Of a DNA stretch of 62,559 bases, positions 35,814 to 46,256 are shown piece by piece. The notes under the pieces are model-generated. The model was not told where the DNA came from. It searched no databases and saw nothing but the letters and a program-made list of their open reading frames with translations. The translations under genes were made by a program, and so were the position numbers. Positions within the stretch are counted from its first letter, which is position 1, and each line of letters opens with the position of its first letter. Origin of the DNA: Azoarcus sp. TTM-91 (GTDB taxonomy: Bacteria; Pseudomonadota; Gammaproteobacteria; Burkholderiales; Rhodocyclaceae); NCBI RefSeq assembly GCF_012911025.1, contig NZ_WUEI01000020.1, positions 1 through 62,559 on the forward strand, written 5' to 3'.

Positions 35814-35841
35814 AAAATGGATGGCCAAGCCCCACCATTTT
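35814..35841. promoter_or_regulatory. Possible MocR operator
   Basis: AAAATGG (35814-35820) and CCATTTT (35835-35841) form an inverted repeat over the MocR start, next to an AT-rich TTTTATAG stretch. It lies between the divergent MocR and benE-glyA units. Confidence 0.45.
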
Positions 35842-37400
35842 CTCGATGGAATACCAGCCAATTGTTCAAGCATGCCCAGCTCGAATCCGTCAAAGCCTGG
35901 TTCGGTGATCCCAAGCACCAGGCCCTGCCCCTGCATGCGCGCATCCAGCGCGCCATCCGCCAGCTGATCCTGGATGGCACCCTGGAGGCCGGCAGGCCGC
36001 TGCCGGCCTCGCGCGCGCTGGCGAAGTCCCTGGGCGTATCGCGCGATACCGTCGAATCGGCCTACAGCCAGCTGCATGTGGAGGGATTCATCGCCCGCCG
36101 TGTCGGCAGCGGCAGCTTCGTCTCGGACCAAGTGCAGCGCCTGCCGCGGCGCCGCCTGTCGCAAAGCCAGGTCGCGCCCGCCACCGCCCCGCGCCTAAGC
36201 CGACGCGGCGCCGCCATCTTCGAAGGCGGCGGCGTGCGCGAATCCCTGGCGCCGCGCCCCTTCGCCCCCGGCGTGCCGGAAACCCGCGGTTTTCCGCTGC
36301 AGACCTGGGAGCGCCTGGAACGGCAGGCGCTGAAGGAGCATGGCAGCAAGGCGCTCGCCCACAGCCATCCGCAGGGCATGGAGGCGCTGCGGCGCGCGAT
36401 TGCGGACTATGTGAATCTGGAGCGCGGAGCCCGCGCCACGGCGGACCGGGTGCTGGTGCTGACGAGCACCCAGCAGGCGCTGACCTTGTGCGCCACCGTG
36501 CTGCTGGACGCCGGCGACCGCATCTTCATCGAAGATCCGGTCTACCACGGCGCGCGCAAGGCCTTCGAGGCGGCCGGGCTGGAGTGCGTGCCGGTACCGG
36601 TGGATGGCCAGGGCATGCGGGTGGAACAGCTGCATGCGGCAACGCAGGCCGCGCGGGCGGTGTTCCTCACGCCCTCGCACCAGTTCCCCACCGGGGCCAC
36701 ACTGGCGCTGGAGCGGCGCCTCTCCACCATAGAGTGGGCGCAACGCCACCAGGCCTGGATCATCGAAGACGACTACGACAGCGAGTTCCACTACGCCGGC
36801 AAGCCGATGGCCTGCGTGCAGGGGCTGGACGCGCATGAGCGCACCCTCTACATCGGAACCTTCACCAAGTCCCTGTTCCCCGGCCTCAGGCTGGGCTACA
36901 TGGTGCTGCCGCCGCAGCTCGTGGCGCCGATGACGGCGGCGCGCACCCTGCTGGACGGGCACAGCGCCTCCATCCCGCAGCTGACGCTGGCCCGCTTCAT
37001 GGAGGGCGGCCATTTCGGTGCCCACGTGCGCGCGATGCGCGCCATCTATGCCGAACGCCGGGATGCGCTGGCGCGGCTGGTCCGTACCCACCTGGCCGGC
37101 TTCGTCGAACCCAGGGTGCCGGTGGGCGGCATGCAGATGCCTTGCGTGCTGCTGCATAAGCTCCCGGAGCGCGCGGCCATCGACGCCGCCCGGCGCGCGG
37201 GGATAGACCTCCTCGGCCTCACCGCCCTGCATGCCGCCGACGGGCACGAGGCAGGCTTTCTGCTGGGGTTCGCCGCCTATGCCACCGCTGAGATGGAGGC
37301 GGCCATCAGGAAGCTCGCCCAGGTGTTCCAGACGCTGGAACGCCGCCGGGACCTGCCGGAGGCTCAAGCGCCAGCCGGCCCGGAGCGGCACGCCCGATGA
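35817..37400 (+). CDS. MocR/PdxR-type GntR-aminotransferase regulator
   Basis: The 527-residue regulator has a GntR winged-helix domain (about 30-105, with LPASRALAKSLGVSRDTVESAY) joined to a class I aminotransferase-like domain. The PLP lysine lies in TFTKSLFPGLRLGY, and the cofactor aspartate in IIEDDYDSEFHY. Such proteins sense PLP or its adduct with an amino acid. It is divergent from benE-glyA, whose GlyA is itself a PLP enzyme, so control of that pair is likely. The first in-frame ATG, 35739, would lie within the opposite gene; 35817 is preferred. Confidence 0.88.
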   Translation: MDGQAPPFSRWNTSQLFKHAQLESVKAWFGDPKHQALPLHARIQRAIRQLILDGTLEAGRPLPASRALAKSLGVSRDTVESAYSQLHVEGFIARRVGSGSFVSDQVQRLPRRRLSQSQVAPATAPRLSRRGAAIFEGGGVRESLAPRPFAPGVPETRGFPLQTWERLERQALKEHGSKALAHSHPQGMEALRRAIADYVNLERGARATADRVLVLTSTQQALTLCATVLLDAGDRIFIEDPVYHGARKAFEAAGLECVPVPVDGQGMRVEQLHAATQAARAVFLTPSHQFPTGATLALERRLSTIEWAQRHQAWIIEDDYDSEFHYAGKPMACVQGLDAHERTLYIGTFTKSLFPGLRLGYMVLPPQLVAPMTAARTLLDGHSASIPQLTLARFMEGGHFGAHVRAMRAIYAERRDALARLVRTHLAGFVEPRVPVGGMQMPCVLLHKLPERAAIDAARRAGIDLLGLTALHAADGHEAGFLLGFAAYATAEMEAAIRKLAQVFQTLERRRDLPEAQAPAGPERHAR

Positions 37401-37468
37401 CGAGACGGCCGCACACGCGGCAGCGGAACCGGTTAGGCTAGCGCCACCGAACGCCCCAAGAGCGCCTC

Positions 37469-39667
37469 ATGCATCCCTTGCCCATCGCGCGCTGGAGCCG
37501 CGCCGCGCTACGCATCGCCGCCAGCTACTACGTCACCAACGGATTTTCCGCCGCCTTCGGCCTGCTGCTGATCTCGGGTGCCATACACCTGTTCGTCGGC
37601 CCCTTCGCCGCCGCCTCCGCCTCGGTGGGCGTCATGGTGTGCATTCCGCCCGACCAGGCGGCACCGAAGCGCGGCAAGTTCTGGCACCTGCTGCCGGCGG
37701 CGCTGATCGGGCTGCCGCTGTTCATCTGCACCCAGCTGCTGCATGCCACGCCACTGCAGCTGGGCCTGCTGCTGGTGCCGGCCACCTTCCTCGCCTTCCT
37801 AGGCGCCGCCTGGGGCAAGCGCGGCCTGCCCATCGCCATTTCGGCGATGTTCGCCATGGTGTTCTCGATGGCGGTGCCCCCGCACGCCACCGGCGGCATT
37901 CTGGTGAGCAGCCTCTACTTTGCGCTGGGCGCGGCGCTGTACCTGGTCTACGCCACGCTGGCCAACGCCCTGCTCAACAGCCGTTATCGCAGCCAGATGC
38001 TGGCCGACACCCTGCTCGCACTGGCCAGCCTGATGCGCACCCAGGCACAGCAGTTTTCCGCGGTGGACGGCGCCGCCGAGCGCACGCCGCTGGCCGGGCA
38101 GTCGATCAAGCAGCAGGCGGCGCTGGCCGACCAGCTGCAGATGGCGCGCGACCTGCTGCTGGAGTCGCCGCGCACTCGTCAGCGCCAGCGCCTGGCCGGC
38201 ATGCTGATGCAGGTGCTGGAGATGCGCGACCACCTGCTCGCCAGCGAGCTGGACATCGACATGCTGCGTGCCCAGCCTGGCCATCCGCCCATCTTCTCCA
38301 CCCTGCGCGAGGTCATGGAGGCGCTGGCGGAAGAGGTGGAGCGGCTGGCGGACGCGCTGCTGCTGGGGCGCAAGCCCGAGGTCTTCCCCAGCCACCGCGA
38401 GCAGCTCGCCACGCTGCACTGGGACGAAAACGCCGTGCCTGCCGACGGCAGCGACAGCTCGCCGGCGATGCTGGCGCGCGGGCTGGCCAGCCGGGTGCGC
38501 AACATCGACGAGGAAACCCTGCGGCTGATCGCCCTGGCCCGCGGCGAGGCCGAGCCGGACCTGGAAGTGGTGCGCGCCGCCTGGCAGATGTTCGTCAGCC
38601 CCACCAGCTGGTCGTGGCGGCCGCTGCTGGCACTGTGGCGCTGGGACGCGCCACCGCTGCGCCATGCCATCCGCGCCGCCCTCGCCATCGGCAGCGCCTA
38701 CCTGCTGTCGCTGGTGCTGCCCTGGGGCTCGCACGACTACTGGATCCTGCTGACCATCGTGGTGGTGCTGCGCGGCAGCCTGGCGCAGACGCTGGAGCGG
38801 CGCAACAGCCGGGTGGCCGGCACGCTGGTCGGCTGCGTGCTGGCCGGCGCGCTGCTCGCCGCCCACCTGCCGCTGGCGGCGATGCTGCTGCTGACCATGC
38901 TGGCCCAGGCCATCGCCCACGCCTTCGCCATCCAGCGCTACCTGGTGACGGCGGTAGCCGCCACCGTGCTCGGCCTGGTGCAGGCGCACATGCTGAACGC
39001 CGGCGTCAGCCCCACCTTCGATGTACTGGAACGGGTGGCAGACACCCTGATAGGCGCCGGCATCGCCTGGGCCTTCAGCTATGTACTGCCTTCCTGGGAG
39101 CGCACCCAGATCCCGGCGCTGGTGGCACGCACGCTGAAGGCGCAGAAACGCCACGCCCGCGTCGCCCTCGGCCTTACCCAGCTGGAGGCGGTGGACAACC
39201 AGCCGGAGCTGGAATGGCGGCTGGCGCGGCGCGAGGTGTATGACAGCCTCTCCGCGCTGGTGCAGGCCACCCAGCGCGCCCTCTCCGAACCGCGCGCGGT
39301 GCAGCCACCGCTGCTGCCGCTGGACCGCATGCTGAGCAACAGCTATCAGCTGCTGGCCCAACTCACCGCGGTGAAAGGCATCCTGCTGCGCCGCCGCGGC
39401 CGCTTCGTGCCGGAGCAGATCCTGGCGCCACTGGCGCAGACCGCCGGGCGCATCGAACAGGCGCTGGACACGGCCCAGCCCGCCAGCCCGGCGCTGCCTG
39501 CGCCCGCCGCCACCGCGCCGCTGGCCCTGCCGGATCCCTTCGAGAGCGACCTCAGCCCCTGGCTGCTGCGCCGGCTGGACCTGGCCGAGGCACTGGCCGC
39601 GCGGGTGCGGGAGGATGCGGAGCAGGTGCTGCACGCGCCCGCGCCCCTGCCAGCGCCCCCGGGCTGA
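37469..39667 (+). CDS. FUSC-family (YccS/aromatic-acid-exporter-like) membrane protein
   Basis: A 732-residue protein with two membrane bundles (about residues 15-165 and 395-535), each followed by a long soluble helical part. The second bundle has LALWRWDAPPLRHAIRAALAIG and TIVVVLRGSLAQTLERRNSRVAGTLVG, the FUSC signature shared with YccS and aromatic-acid exporters. The physiological substrate of this subgroup is unknown. It starts 69 bases after the MocR gene and has no visible membrane-fusion partner nearby. Confidence 0.82.
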   Translation: MHPLPIARWSRAALRIAASYYVTNGFSAAFGLLLISGAIHLFVGPFAAASASVGVMVCIPPDQAAPKRGKFWHLLPAALIGLPLFICTQLLHATPLQLGLLLVPATFLAFLGAAWGKRGLPIAISAMFAMVFSMAVPPHATGGILVSSLYFALGAALYLVYATLANALLNSRYRSQMLADTLLALASLMRTQAQQFSAVDGAAERTPLAGQSIKQQAALADQLQMARDLLLESPRTRQRQRLAGMLMQVLEMRDHLLASELDIDMLRAQPGHPPIFSTLREVMEALAEEVERLADALLLGRKPEVFPSHREQLATLHWDENAVPADGSDSSPAMLARGLASRVRNIDEETLRLIALARGEAEPDLEVVRAAWQMFVSPTSWSWRPLLALWRWDAPPLRHAIRAALAIGSAYLLSLVLPWGSHDYWILLTIVVVLRGSLAQTLERRNSRVAGTLVGCVLAGALLAAHLPLAAMLLLTMLAQAIAHAFAIQRYLVTAVAATVLGLVQAHMLNAGVSPTFDVLERVADTLIGAGIAWAFSYVLPSWERTQIPALVARTLKAQKRHARVALGLTQLEAVDNQPELEWRLARREVYDSLSALVQATQRALSEPRAVQPPLLPLDRMLSNSYQLLAQLTAVKGILLRRRGRFVPEQILAPLAQTAGRIEQALDTAQPASPALPAPAATAPLALPDPFESDLSPWLLRRLDLAEALAARVREDAEQVLHAPAPLPAPPG

Positions 39668-39888
39668 CCGGCCCCCCACGGCGGCGGCCCTGGCTGCCCT
39701 CACCCGAGGCCCGCCGGCAGAGCAGGCCGTATTCCGGCCATTGCCGCCCTGTGGCCGCCTGCACCGCGCCCGGGGGTGCGCCCCGTTTTGACCCTTTCGG
39801 CGACATGCCTATAAAGTCTTTCGCTGCACTGCCGTAAGCTGCATGGCATTGCCGCCCTTTCGCCCCCTCCGCGCTTCCGAGGAACATC

Positions 39889-41541
39889 ATGTCGCCCTCT
39901 CTCACGCTCAAGGCCAGGATCGCCCTCCTGCTTGGCGCCTCCCTGATCGGATTACTGACGGTGCTGAGCGCTGCGCTGTACGGCGTGCATCGCGACCTCA
40001 CCGAAGGCCGGCGCGATGCAGTGCGCATGGTCGTGCAGGCGGCGGCCCACGTCGCCACCTATTACGAGGCGCAGGAGCGCAGCGGCGCCCTCAGCCGCGA
40101 GGAAGCCCAGGCGCGCGCCAAGGATGCGATCCGCGAGATGCGCTTCGGCGGCGAGGATGGCCGCACCGAGTACTTCTACATCTGGAGCGACGCCGGCGTG
40201 TCGGTGATGCATGCGGTGAATCCGCAATGGCACGGCCGCGACATGCGCGACGAGATCAAGGACGGCCAAGGCCGGCGCACCATCCAGGATCTGGTGGACG
40301 CCGCCCGCCGCAGCGACGCCGGCTACATCGACGCCGCCTTCACCCGCCCCGGCCAGAGCGGCGCGGTGGACAAGATCCTCTACTTCGAAACCCTGCGCCC
40401 CTGGGGCTGGATCATCGGCAGCGGCATCTATGTGGACGACATCCGCAGCGCAATGCTGGCGCGCGCCGGCCAGGACGGGCTGCTCGGCCTGGTGGTGATG
40501 GCGCTGGTAGGCCTCGTCAGCTTCGGCACCGCCCGCTCCATCCTCCGCCAGGTTGGCGGCGAGCCGGCGGTGGCGATGCAGCACATGGAAAGCGCCGCCC
40601 GCGGCGACCTCAGCGGCGAACTGAGCGGCAAACTCGGCCACCCCGTCCCAGGCAGCATGCTGGCCTCCTTTCAGCGCATGGTGGAAGGCCTGCGCCACAT
40701 GGTGGGCGAGGTCGGCCAGAGCTCGCGCAGCCTCACCGACAACGCCGCCCGCATCTCCCAGGCGTCGGAGCAGGTGGCCAGCGCCGCCCGCAGCCAGGCC
40801 GACGCCACCTCGGCGATGGCGGCGGCGGTCGAGCAGATGACGGTGAGCGTCAATCACATTTCGGAAAACGCCCACGACACCCAGCGCAACGCCCAGCAGG
40901 CGGTGAGCGACGCCGAGGCCGGGGAACAGACGGTGAATCGCGCCGCCGAGGAAATCGGCCACATCTCCGACAGCGTGTCCGGCGCCGCCGAACGCATCCG
41001 CTCGCTGGAAACCCGCGCCGCCCAGATCTCCACCATCGCCAGCGTGATCAAGGACATCGCCGCGCAGACCAACCTGCTGGCACTCAACGCCGCCATCGAG
41101 GCCGCCCGCGCGGGCGAACAGGGCCGCGGCTTCGCAGTGGTGGCGGACGAGGTGCGCGGCCTGGCCGAACGCACCGCTGCCGCCACCGTGCAGATCGACG
41201 ACATGATCGCCGCCATCCAGGGCGAGACCGGCGTGGCGGTGACGGCGATGGACTCCGCCCTGCCGCAGGTGGCGCGCGGCGTGGCCCTGGCCGGCGAGGC
41301 CGCCGCCTCGCTCAGGGCGATACGCGCCGGCGCTGCCGCCACGCTGGAGCGCATCCGCGAGGTGGCGCTGGCGACCCGCGAGCAGAGCGCCGCCAGCACC
41401 GCCATCGCCCAGCAGGTGGAGAGCATTGCGCAGATGGTGGAAGAGACCAGCGCGGCGATGAACAGCACTGCCGACTCCGCCCACCAGCTACAGGGCGTGG
41501 CGGATGGGCTGGGCCAGCTGGTGGCGCGCTTCCGCTACTGA
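39889..41541 (+). CDS. Methyl-accepting chemotaxis protein with Cache sensor
   Basis: This 550-residue receptor has a membrane segment at about 10-30, a periplasmic single-Cache domain ([36 protein letters not shown]), a second membrane segment near 205-220, a HAMP-like part and a long signalling coiled coil. The tip carries [27 protein letters not shown]. Single-Cache receptors of this kind often bind small carboxylates; the ligand here is not evident. It is a lone gene without che neighbours. Confidence 0.9.
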   Translation: MSPSLTLKARIALLLGASLIGLLTVLSAALYGVHRDLTEGRRDAVRMVVQAAAHVATYYEAQERSGALSREEAQARAKDAIREMRFGGEDGRTEYFYIWSDAGVSVMHAVNPQWHGRDMRDEIKDGQGRRTIQDLVDAARRSDAGYIDAAFTRPGQSGAVDKILYFETLRPWGWIIGSGIYVDDIRSAMLARAGQDGLLGLVVMALVGLVSFGTARSILRQVGGEPAVAMQHMESAARGDLSGELSGKLGHPVPGSMLASFQRMVEGLRHMVGEVGQSSRSLTDNAARISQASEQVASAARSQADATSAMAAAVEQMTVSVNHISENAHDTQRNAQQAVSDAEAGEQTVNRAAEEIGHISDSVSGAAERIRSLETRAAQISTIASVIKDIAAQTNLLALNAAIEAARAGEQGRGFAVVADEVRGLAERTAAATVQIDDMIAAIQGETGVAVTAMDSALPQVARGVALAGEAAASLRAIRAGAAATLERIREVALATREQSAASTAIAQQVESIAQMVEETSAAMNSTADSAHQLQGVADGLGQLVARFRY

Positions 41542-41828
41542 AAAGGCCCGCGCGGGAGCGGCCCGTATGGGAGCCAGACCTTCCCGGGGAAGCCGGCCTG
41601 GAACCGGAGCGCAGCGCGGAAGAGGCTGCCGGCAACCCCTTCTGCGCTGCGCTCCGGGCTCTCGCCCCAGTCACCGCCCTTGCCCCGCCCTCCGGCCTTC
41701 AACTCCGCCTTCAACGCCGACTTGTCCCGGCTGCGCTCCGCCTTGAAAGTGCGCTCATGACGGCCCGCGCCGCCACGCTGCAATACCAGCGCAACCAGCG
41801 GGTTGCGCGGCTTCAACTTCTTCTTCAT
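41535..41828 (-). CDS. Small basic hypothetical protein
   Basis: This gene has an excellent ribosome-binding site (AAGGAG, six bases before the ATG). Its product begins [19 protein letters not shown], followed by a run of Arg, Lys, Glu and Ser ([18 protein letters not shown]). Small proteins of this type, basic and about 60-70 residues long, recur in betaproteobacteria without known function. The C-terminal 40 residues look less conserved and overlap the end of the chemoreceptor gene, so the natural end may have been lost. Total 97 residues. Confidence 0.6.
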   Translation of the reverse strand: MKKKLKPRNPLVALVLQRGGAGRHERTFKAERSRDKSALKAELKAGGRGKGGDWGESPERSAEGVAGSLFRAALRFQAGFPGKVWLPYGPLPRGPFQ

Positions 41829-42038
41829 CGCTTGCTCCTTGCGTTTCCGATCAATGTGTCTGTTCTTCTCACCTCTCCCACGAGGGGAGAGGGAGTTACA
41901 AACCACCTCAAAACCCCCAGTACGAGTGACTCATCCGCCCACCATTTCCTGGGCAGCAAACTCGCCAATCCCTCCGCCGCAGCGGCAAAGACCATCCACC
42001 CCGGCAATCGTTCTTCCACCCACGAAAACAGCCAGTCC

Positions 42039-42242
42039 TCAGCCCTCCTCCCGCATCAGCTCCCAGGCGATGCGCAGCCCCAGCCAGGCGTTGCCCAGCG
42101 CGAAAACCGCCAGCAGCATCGCCACCGCCGGCAGCAGTGGATAGCTGCGCAGCACCCAGGTCAGCACCGCGCCCAGCAGGTTGAGCACCACCATCAGCCA
42201 GAAGCGCGGCTCGCGCGGCCGCCACAGGCGTGACATTTTCAT
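42039..42242 (-). CDS. Small two-TM membrane protein
   Basis: The 67-residue product begins MKMSRLWRPREPRFWLM. It has two hydrophobic helices (about 15-32 and 36-52) and a charged end ELMREEG. I recognise no family. It lies directly upstream of, and divergent from, the hydrogenase structural genes, about 235 bases from hupS. No link to hydrogenase function can be shown. Confidence 0.55.
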   Translation of the reverse strand: MKMSRLWRPREPRFWLMVVLNLLGAVLTWVLRSYPLLPAVAMLLAVFALGNAWLGLRIAWELMREEG

Positions 42243-42396
42243 TTTCCATGCGTCTCCCTGCCACCTCGCCGGCCACTACGGGCTGGTCTGTTCGTTTCCG
42301 GCGCAGGTGTCGACTGGAAAGCTGCTTGCCAGCCAGCGCTCCGCGCGCCTTACTACAACCTTTTACATATCAGTCGCTTGCGCCGCCGTGTTCACT

Positions 42397-42411
42397 TGGC
42401 ACGGAACTTGT
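42397..42411 (+). promoter_or_regulatory. Sigma-54-type promoter of hupSLC
   Basis: TGGCAC-GGAAC-TTGT matches the -24/-12 consensus TGGCAC-N5-TTGC except at the last C. It lies 66 bases before the hupS start. Hydrogenase operons of this class are often sigma-54 dependent through a HoxA/HupR-type activator. Confidence 0.7.
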
Positions 42412-42476
42412 GATCTCTCCGCCCACCACGCCCGCCGCACCTGTCGCAGCGGACGCCGACAGGGGAGACGACTCCA

Positions 42477-43571
42477 ATGACCGAAACCTTCTACGACGTA
42501 CTGCGCCGCCAGGGCATCACCCGGCGCAGCTTCCTCAAGTTCTGCAGCCTCACCGCCACCTCGCTCGGCCTGGGTTCGGCGGCGGCGCCGCAGATCGCCC
42601 ATGCGCTGGAGACCAAGCCGCGCACGCCGGTGCTGTGGCTGCACGGGCTGGAATGCACCTGCTGTTCCGAATCCTTCATCCGCTCGGCGCACCCGCTGAC
42701 CAAGGATGTGGTGCTGTCCATGTTGTCGCTGGACTACGACGACACGCTGATGGCCGCCGCCGGCCACCAGGCCGAGGCCATCCTCGACGAGATCCGCACC
42801 AAGTACAAGGGCAACTACATCCTCGCGGTGGAAGGCAATCCGCCGCTGAACGAGGACGGCATGTTCGCCATCCAGGGCGGCCGCCCCTTCATCGAGAAGC
42901 TGCGCGAGACTGCCGCCGACTGCAAGGCCATCATCTCCTGGGGCTCCTGTGCCTCCTGGGGCTGCGTGCAGGCGGCCAAGCCCAACCCGACGCGCGCCAC
43001 GCCGGTGCACAAGGTCATCACCGACAAGCCCATCATCAAGGTGCCCGGCTGCCCGCCGATCGCCGAGGTGATGACGGCGGTGGTCACCTACATGCTCACC
43101 TTCGAGAAGCTGCCGGAGCTGGACCGCATGGGCCGGCCGAAGATGTTCTACGGCCAGCGCATCCACGACAAGTGCTACCGCCGCCCCCACTTCGACGCCG
43201 GCCAGTTCGCCGAGGCCTGGGACGACGAGGGTTCGCGCAAGGGCTACTGCCTGTACAAGATGGGCTGTAAGGGCCCCACCACCTACAACGCCTGCTCCAC
43301 CGTACGCTGGAACGAGGGCGTGTCCTTCCCCATCCAGTCCGGCCACGGCTGCATCGGCTGCTCGGAAGACGGCTTCTGGGACAAGGGCAGCTTCTACGAC
43401 CGCGTCACCGACATCAAGCAGTTCGGCATCGAAACCAACGCCGACAAGGTGGGCGCTACCGCCGCCGGCGTGGTGGGCGCGGCGGTTGCCGCCCACGCCG
43501 CGGTCACCGCGCTCGCCCGCGCGCGCAGCAAGAGCGGCATCGACATCAAGCAAGGCCAGGAGGAGCGCTGA
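42477..43571 (+). CDS. hupS: [NiFe] hydrogenase small subunit, oxygen-tolerant type
   Basis: The 364-residue precursor has a Tat signal (RRSFLKFC, residues 16-23; cleavage near AHA-LE, 43-44) and a C-terminal anchor helix (about 325-350). It carries three iron-sulfur clusters to the active site in HupL. The proximal-cluster region reads ECTCCSES (Cys60, 62, 63) and [10 protein letters not shown] (Cys158, 163). Both supernumerary cysteines, corresponding to Cys19 and Cys120 of mature Ralstonia HoxK, are present. This marks group 1d oxygen-tolerant enzymes. The end of the gene leads into hupL after two bases. Confidence 0.95.
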   Translation: MTETFYDVLRRQGITRRSFLKFCSLTATSLGLGSAAAPQIAHALETKPRTPVLWLHGLECTCCSESFIRSAHPLTKDVVLSMLSLDYDDTLMAAAGHQAEAILDEIRTKYKGNYILAVEGNPPLNEDGMFAIQGGRPFIEKLRETAADCKAIISWGSCASWGCVQAAKPNPTRATPVHKVITDKPIIKVPGCPPIAEVMTAVVTYMLTFEKLPELDRMGRPKMFYGQRIHDKCYRRPHFDAGQFAEAWDDEGSRKGYCLYKMGCKGPTTYNACSTVRWNEGVSFPIQSGHGCIGCSEDGFWDKGSFYDRVTDIKQFGIETNADKVGATAAGVVGAAVAAHAAVTALARARSKSGIDIKQGQEER

Positions 43572-43573
43572 TC

Positions 43574-45364
43574 ATGGCGGTATACGAAACCCAGGGCTTC
43601 AAGCTCGACAATACCGGCAAGCGCGTCGTCGTCGATCCGGTCACCCGCATCGAAGGCCACATGCGCGTCGAGGTGAACCTCGACAGCAACAACGTGATCC
43701 GCAACGCCGTCTCCACCGGCACCATGTGGCGCGGCCTGGAGGTGATCCTCAAGGGCCGCGACCCGCGCGACGCCTGGGCCTTCACCGAGCGCATCTGCGG
43801 CGTGTGCACCGGCACCCATGCGCTCACCTCCTGCCGCGCGGTGGAAGATGCGTTGGGCATAGCCATCCCGGAAAACGCCAACTCCATCCGCAACCTGATG
43901 CAGCTCACGCTGCAGGTGCATGACCACCTGGTGCACTTCTACCACCTGCATGCGCTGGACTGGGTGGACGTGGTTTCCGCGCTGAAGGCCGACCCGAAGA
44001 AGACTTCCGAGCTGGCGCAAAGCATCTCCAACTGGCCCAACTCCTCGCCCGGCTATTTCCGCGACATCCAGAACCGGCTGAAGAAGTTCGTCGAATCCGG
44101 CCAGCTCGGCCCCTTCATGAACGGCTACTGGGGCAACCCGGCCTACAAGCTGCCGCCGGAAGCCAACCTGATGGCGGTGACGCACTACCTGGAAGCGCTC
44201 GATTTCCAGAAGGAAATCGTCAAGATCCACACCATCTTCGGCGGCAAGAACCCGCACCCGAACTGGCTGGTGGGCGGCATGCCGTGTGCGATCAACCTCG
44301 ACGGCATCGGTGCCGTGGGCGCGGTCAACATGGAGCGGCTGAATCTGGTCAAGAGCATCATCGACCGCACCATCGAGTTCGTGGACCAGGTCTACCTGCC
44401 CGACCTCGTCGCCATCGCCTCCTTCTACAAGGACTGGACCTATGGCGGCGGCATTTCCTCGATGTCGCTGCTGTCCTACGGCGACATCCCGGACGTGGCC
44501 AACGACTACAGCGGCAGCAACCTGCTGCTGCCGCGCGGCGCCATCATCAACGGCGACCTCAGCAAGATCCATGAAGTCGACCTGCGCGATCCGGAGGAGA
44601 TCCAGGAGTTCGTCTCCCACTCCTGGTACAAGTACGCCGACGAAACCAAGGGCCTGCACCCGTGGGACGGCGTCACCGAGCCCAACTTCGTGCTCGGCCA
44701 GAACACCAAGGGCAGCCGCACCCGCGTCGAATCCTTCGACGAGGAAGGCAAGTACTCCTGGATCAAGTCGCCGCGCTGGCGCGGCCACGCCATGGAAGTC
44801 GGCCCGCTGGCGCGCTACGTCATCGGCTACGTCCAGGGCAAGGCGGAGTTCAAGGAGCCGGTGGACAAGCTGCTGAAGGATCTCGGCCTGCCGCTGCCGG
44901 CGATCTTCTCCACGCTGGGCCGCACCGCGGCGCGCGGCCTGGAAGCTTCCTGGGCGGCGCACAAGATGCTGTACTTCTACAACAAGCTCATCGCCAACAT
45001 CAAAGCCGGCGATACCGCCACCGCCAACGTGGACAAGTGGGACCCGAGCACCTGGCCGAAGGAGGTCAAGGGCGTGGGCTTCACCGAAGCGCCGCGCGGC
45101 GCGCTCGGCCACTGGATCAAGATCAAGGACGGCAAGATCGACAACTACCAGGCGGTGGTGCCCACCACCTGGAACGGCAGCCCGCGCGACCACAAGGGTC
45201 AGATCGGCGCCTTCGAGGCCAGCCTGATGAACACCCCGGTGGCCAAGGCGGACGAGCCGCTGGAGATCCTGCGCACGCTGCACTCCTTCGATCCCTGCCT
45301 GGCGTGCTCCACCCATGTGATGAGCCCGGACGGGCAGGAGATGGCCCAGGTCAAGGTTCGCTGA
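43574..45364 (+). CDS. hupL: [NiFe] hydrogenase large subunit
   Basis: The 596-residue catalytic subunit has the N-terminal nickel ligand pair in [10 protein letters not shown] (Cys75, Cys78) and the C-terminal pair in DPCLACSTH (Cys575, Cys578). The last 15 residues after His581 form the extension that HupD removes during maturation. A strong AGGAGG site precedes the ATG. It oxidises hydrogen at the periplasmic face of the membrane together with HupS. It is co-exported with HupS, having no signal of its own. Confidence 0.96.
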   Translation: MAVYETQGFKLDNTGKRVVVDPVTRIEGHMRVEVNLDSNNVIRNAVSTGTMWRGLEVILKGRDPRDAWAFTERICGVCTGTHALTSCRAVEDALGIAIPENANSIRNLMQLTLQVHDHLVHFYHLHALDWVDVVSALKADPKKTSELAQSISNWPNSSPGYFRDIQNRLKKFVESGQLGPFMNGYWGNPAYKLPPEANLMAVTHYLEALDFQKEIVKIHTIFGGKNPHPNWLVGGMPCAINLDGIGAVGAVNMERLNLVKSIIDRTIEFVDQVYLPDLVAIASFYKDWTYGGGISSMSLLSYGDIPDVANDYSGSNLLLPRGAIINGDLSKIHEVDLRDPEEIQEFVSHSWYKYADETKGLHPWDGVTEPNFVLGQNTKGSRTRVESFDEEGKYSWIKSPRWRGHAMEVGPLARYVIGYVQGKAEFKEPVDKLLKDLGLPLPAIFSTLGRTAARGLEASWAAHKMLYFYNKLIANIKAGDTATANVDKWDPSTWPKEVKGVGFTEAPRGALGHWIKIKDGKIDNYQAVVPTTWNGSPRDHKGQIGAFEASLMNTPVAKADEPLEILRTLHSFDPCLACSTHVMSPDGQEMAQVKVR

Positions 45365-45541
45365 GGCGCGCGTTTTCGCGGGCGAAGTCGATGAAGGATG
45401 CAGGACCGGCCGGCGGGCAACACCGGCTCCCTCAACTCACATCGGATTTCCCGCCGGTGTCCCGAGCCGGCTTCGCCCCTTTTTCGCGCCCCGCGTTCCT
45501 CACGTCCCCGAGCCTCTCTCCTTGCTGCGGAGGTAACTGAA

Positions 45542-46249
45542 ATGCTTGCTCAACAAGACGCTCACGAAGCCGAGCGCAACGCCCGGCTGGTCAAGGCGGT
45601 ATACGTCTATGAAGCGCCGCTGCGGCTGTGGCACTGGGTGAATGCGCTGGCCATCACCGTGCTCGCCATCACCGGCTACTTCATCGGCAAGCCGCTGCCG
45701 TCCATCGCCGGCGACACCAGCGCCCAGTACGTCATGGGCTGGATACGCTTCCTCCACTTCGCCGCCGCCTACATCTTCGCCATCGGCTTCCTCGGCCGCA
45801 TCTACTGGGCCATCGTCGGCAACCACCATGCGCGGCAGATCTTCATCCTGCCCATCTTCAACCGTAACTGGTGGGGCGAAGTGCTGTACGAACTGCGCTG
45901 GTACCTGTTCCTGGTGAAGGAGCCGAACAAGTACGTCGGCCACAACCCGATGGCGCAGCTGATGATGTTCCTGTTCTTCACCGTCGGCGCGGTCTACATG
46001 ATCCTCACCGGCTTCGCCCTCTACGGCGAAGGCCTGGGCGCCGGCAGCTGGGCGGACCAGATGTTCGGCTGGGTGATCTGGGTGCTGGGCGGCAACAGCC
46101 TGCAGGTGCACAACATGCACCGGCTGGGCATGTGGGTGACGCTGTGCTTCATCATCGTCCACATCTACGCTGCCATCCGCGAAGACATCATGAGCCGCCA
46201 GAGCCTGATCAGCACCATGGTCAGCGGCTGGCGAATGTTCAAGGACTGA
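45542..46249 (+). CDS. hupC: Hydrogenase b-type cytochrome subunit
   Basis: This 235-residue membrane protein has four hydrophobic helices, with haem-ligand histidines in LWHWVNALAI, RFLHFAAAYIFA and MHRLGMWVTLCFIIVHIY. It is the HupC/HyaC di-haem cytochrome that anchors HupSL and passes electrons to quinone. The gap of about 180 bases after hupL has no gene. The HigA-like gene follows eight bases after its stop. Confidence 0.94.
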   Translation: MLAQQDAHEAERNARLVKAVYVYEAPLRLWHWVNALAITVLAITGYFIGKPLPSIAGDTSAQYVMGWIRFLHFAAAYIFAIGFLGRIYWAIVGNHHARQIFILPIFNRNWWGEVLYELRWYLFLVKEPNKYVGHNPMAQLMMFLFFTVGAVYMILTGFALYGEGLGAGSWADQMFGWVIWVLGGNSLQVHNMHRLGMWVTLCFIIVHIYAAIREDIMSRQSLISTMVSGWRMFKD

Positions 46250-46256
46250 GCGTCCG

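Noticed and set aside
43394..45316. Long open frame opposite hupL (640 codons)
   Set aside because: Same GC-driven antisense effect; hupL aligns over its whole length on the forward strand.
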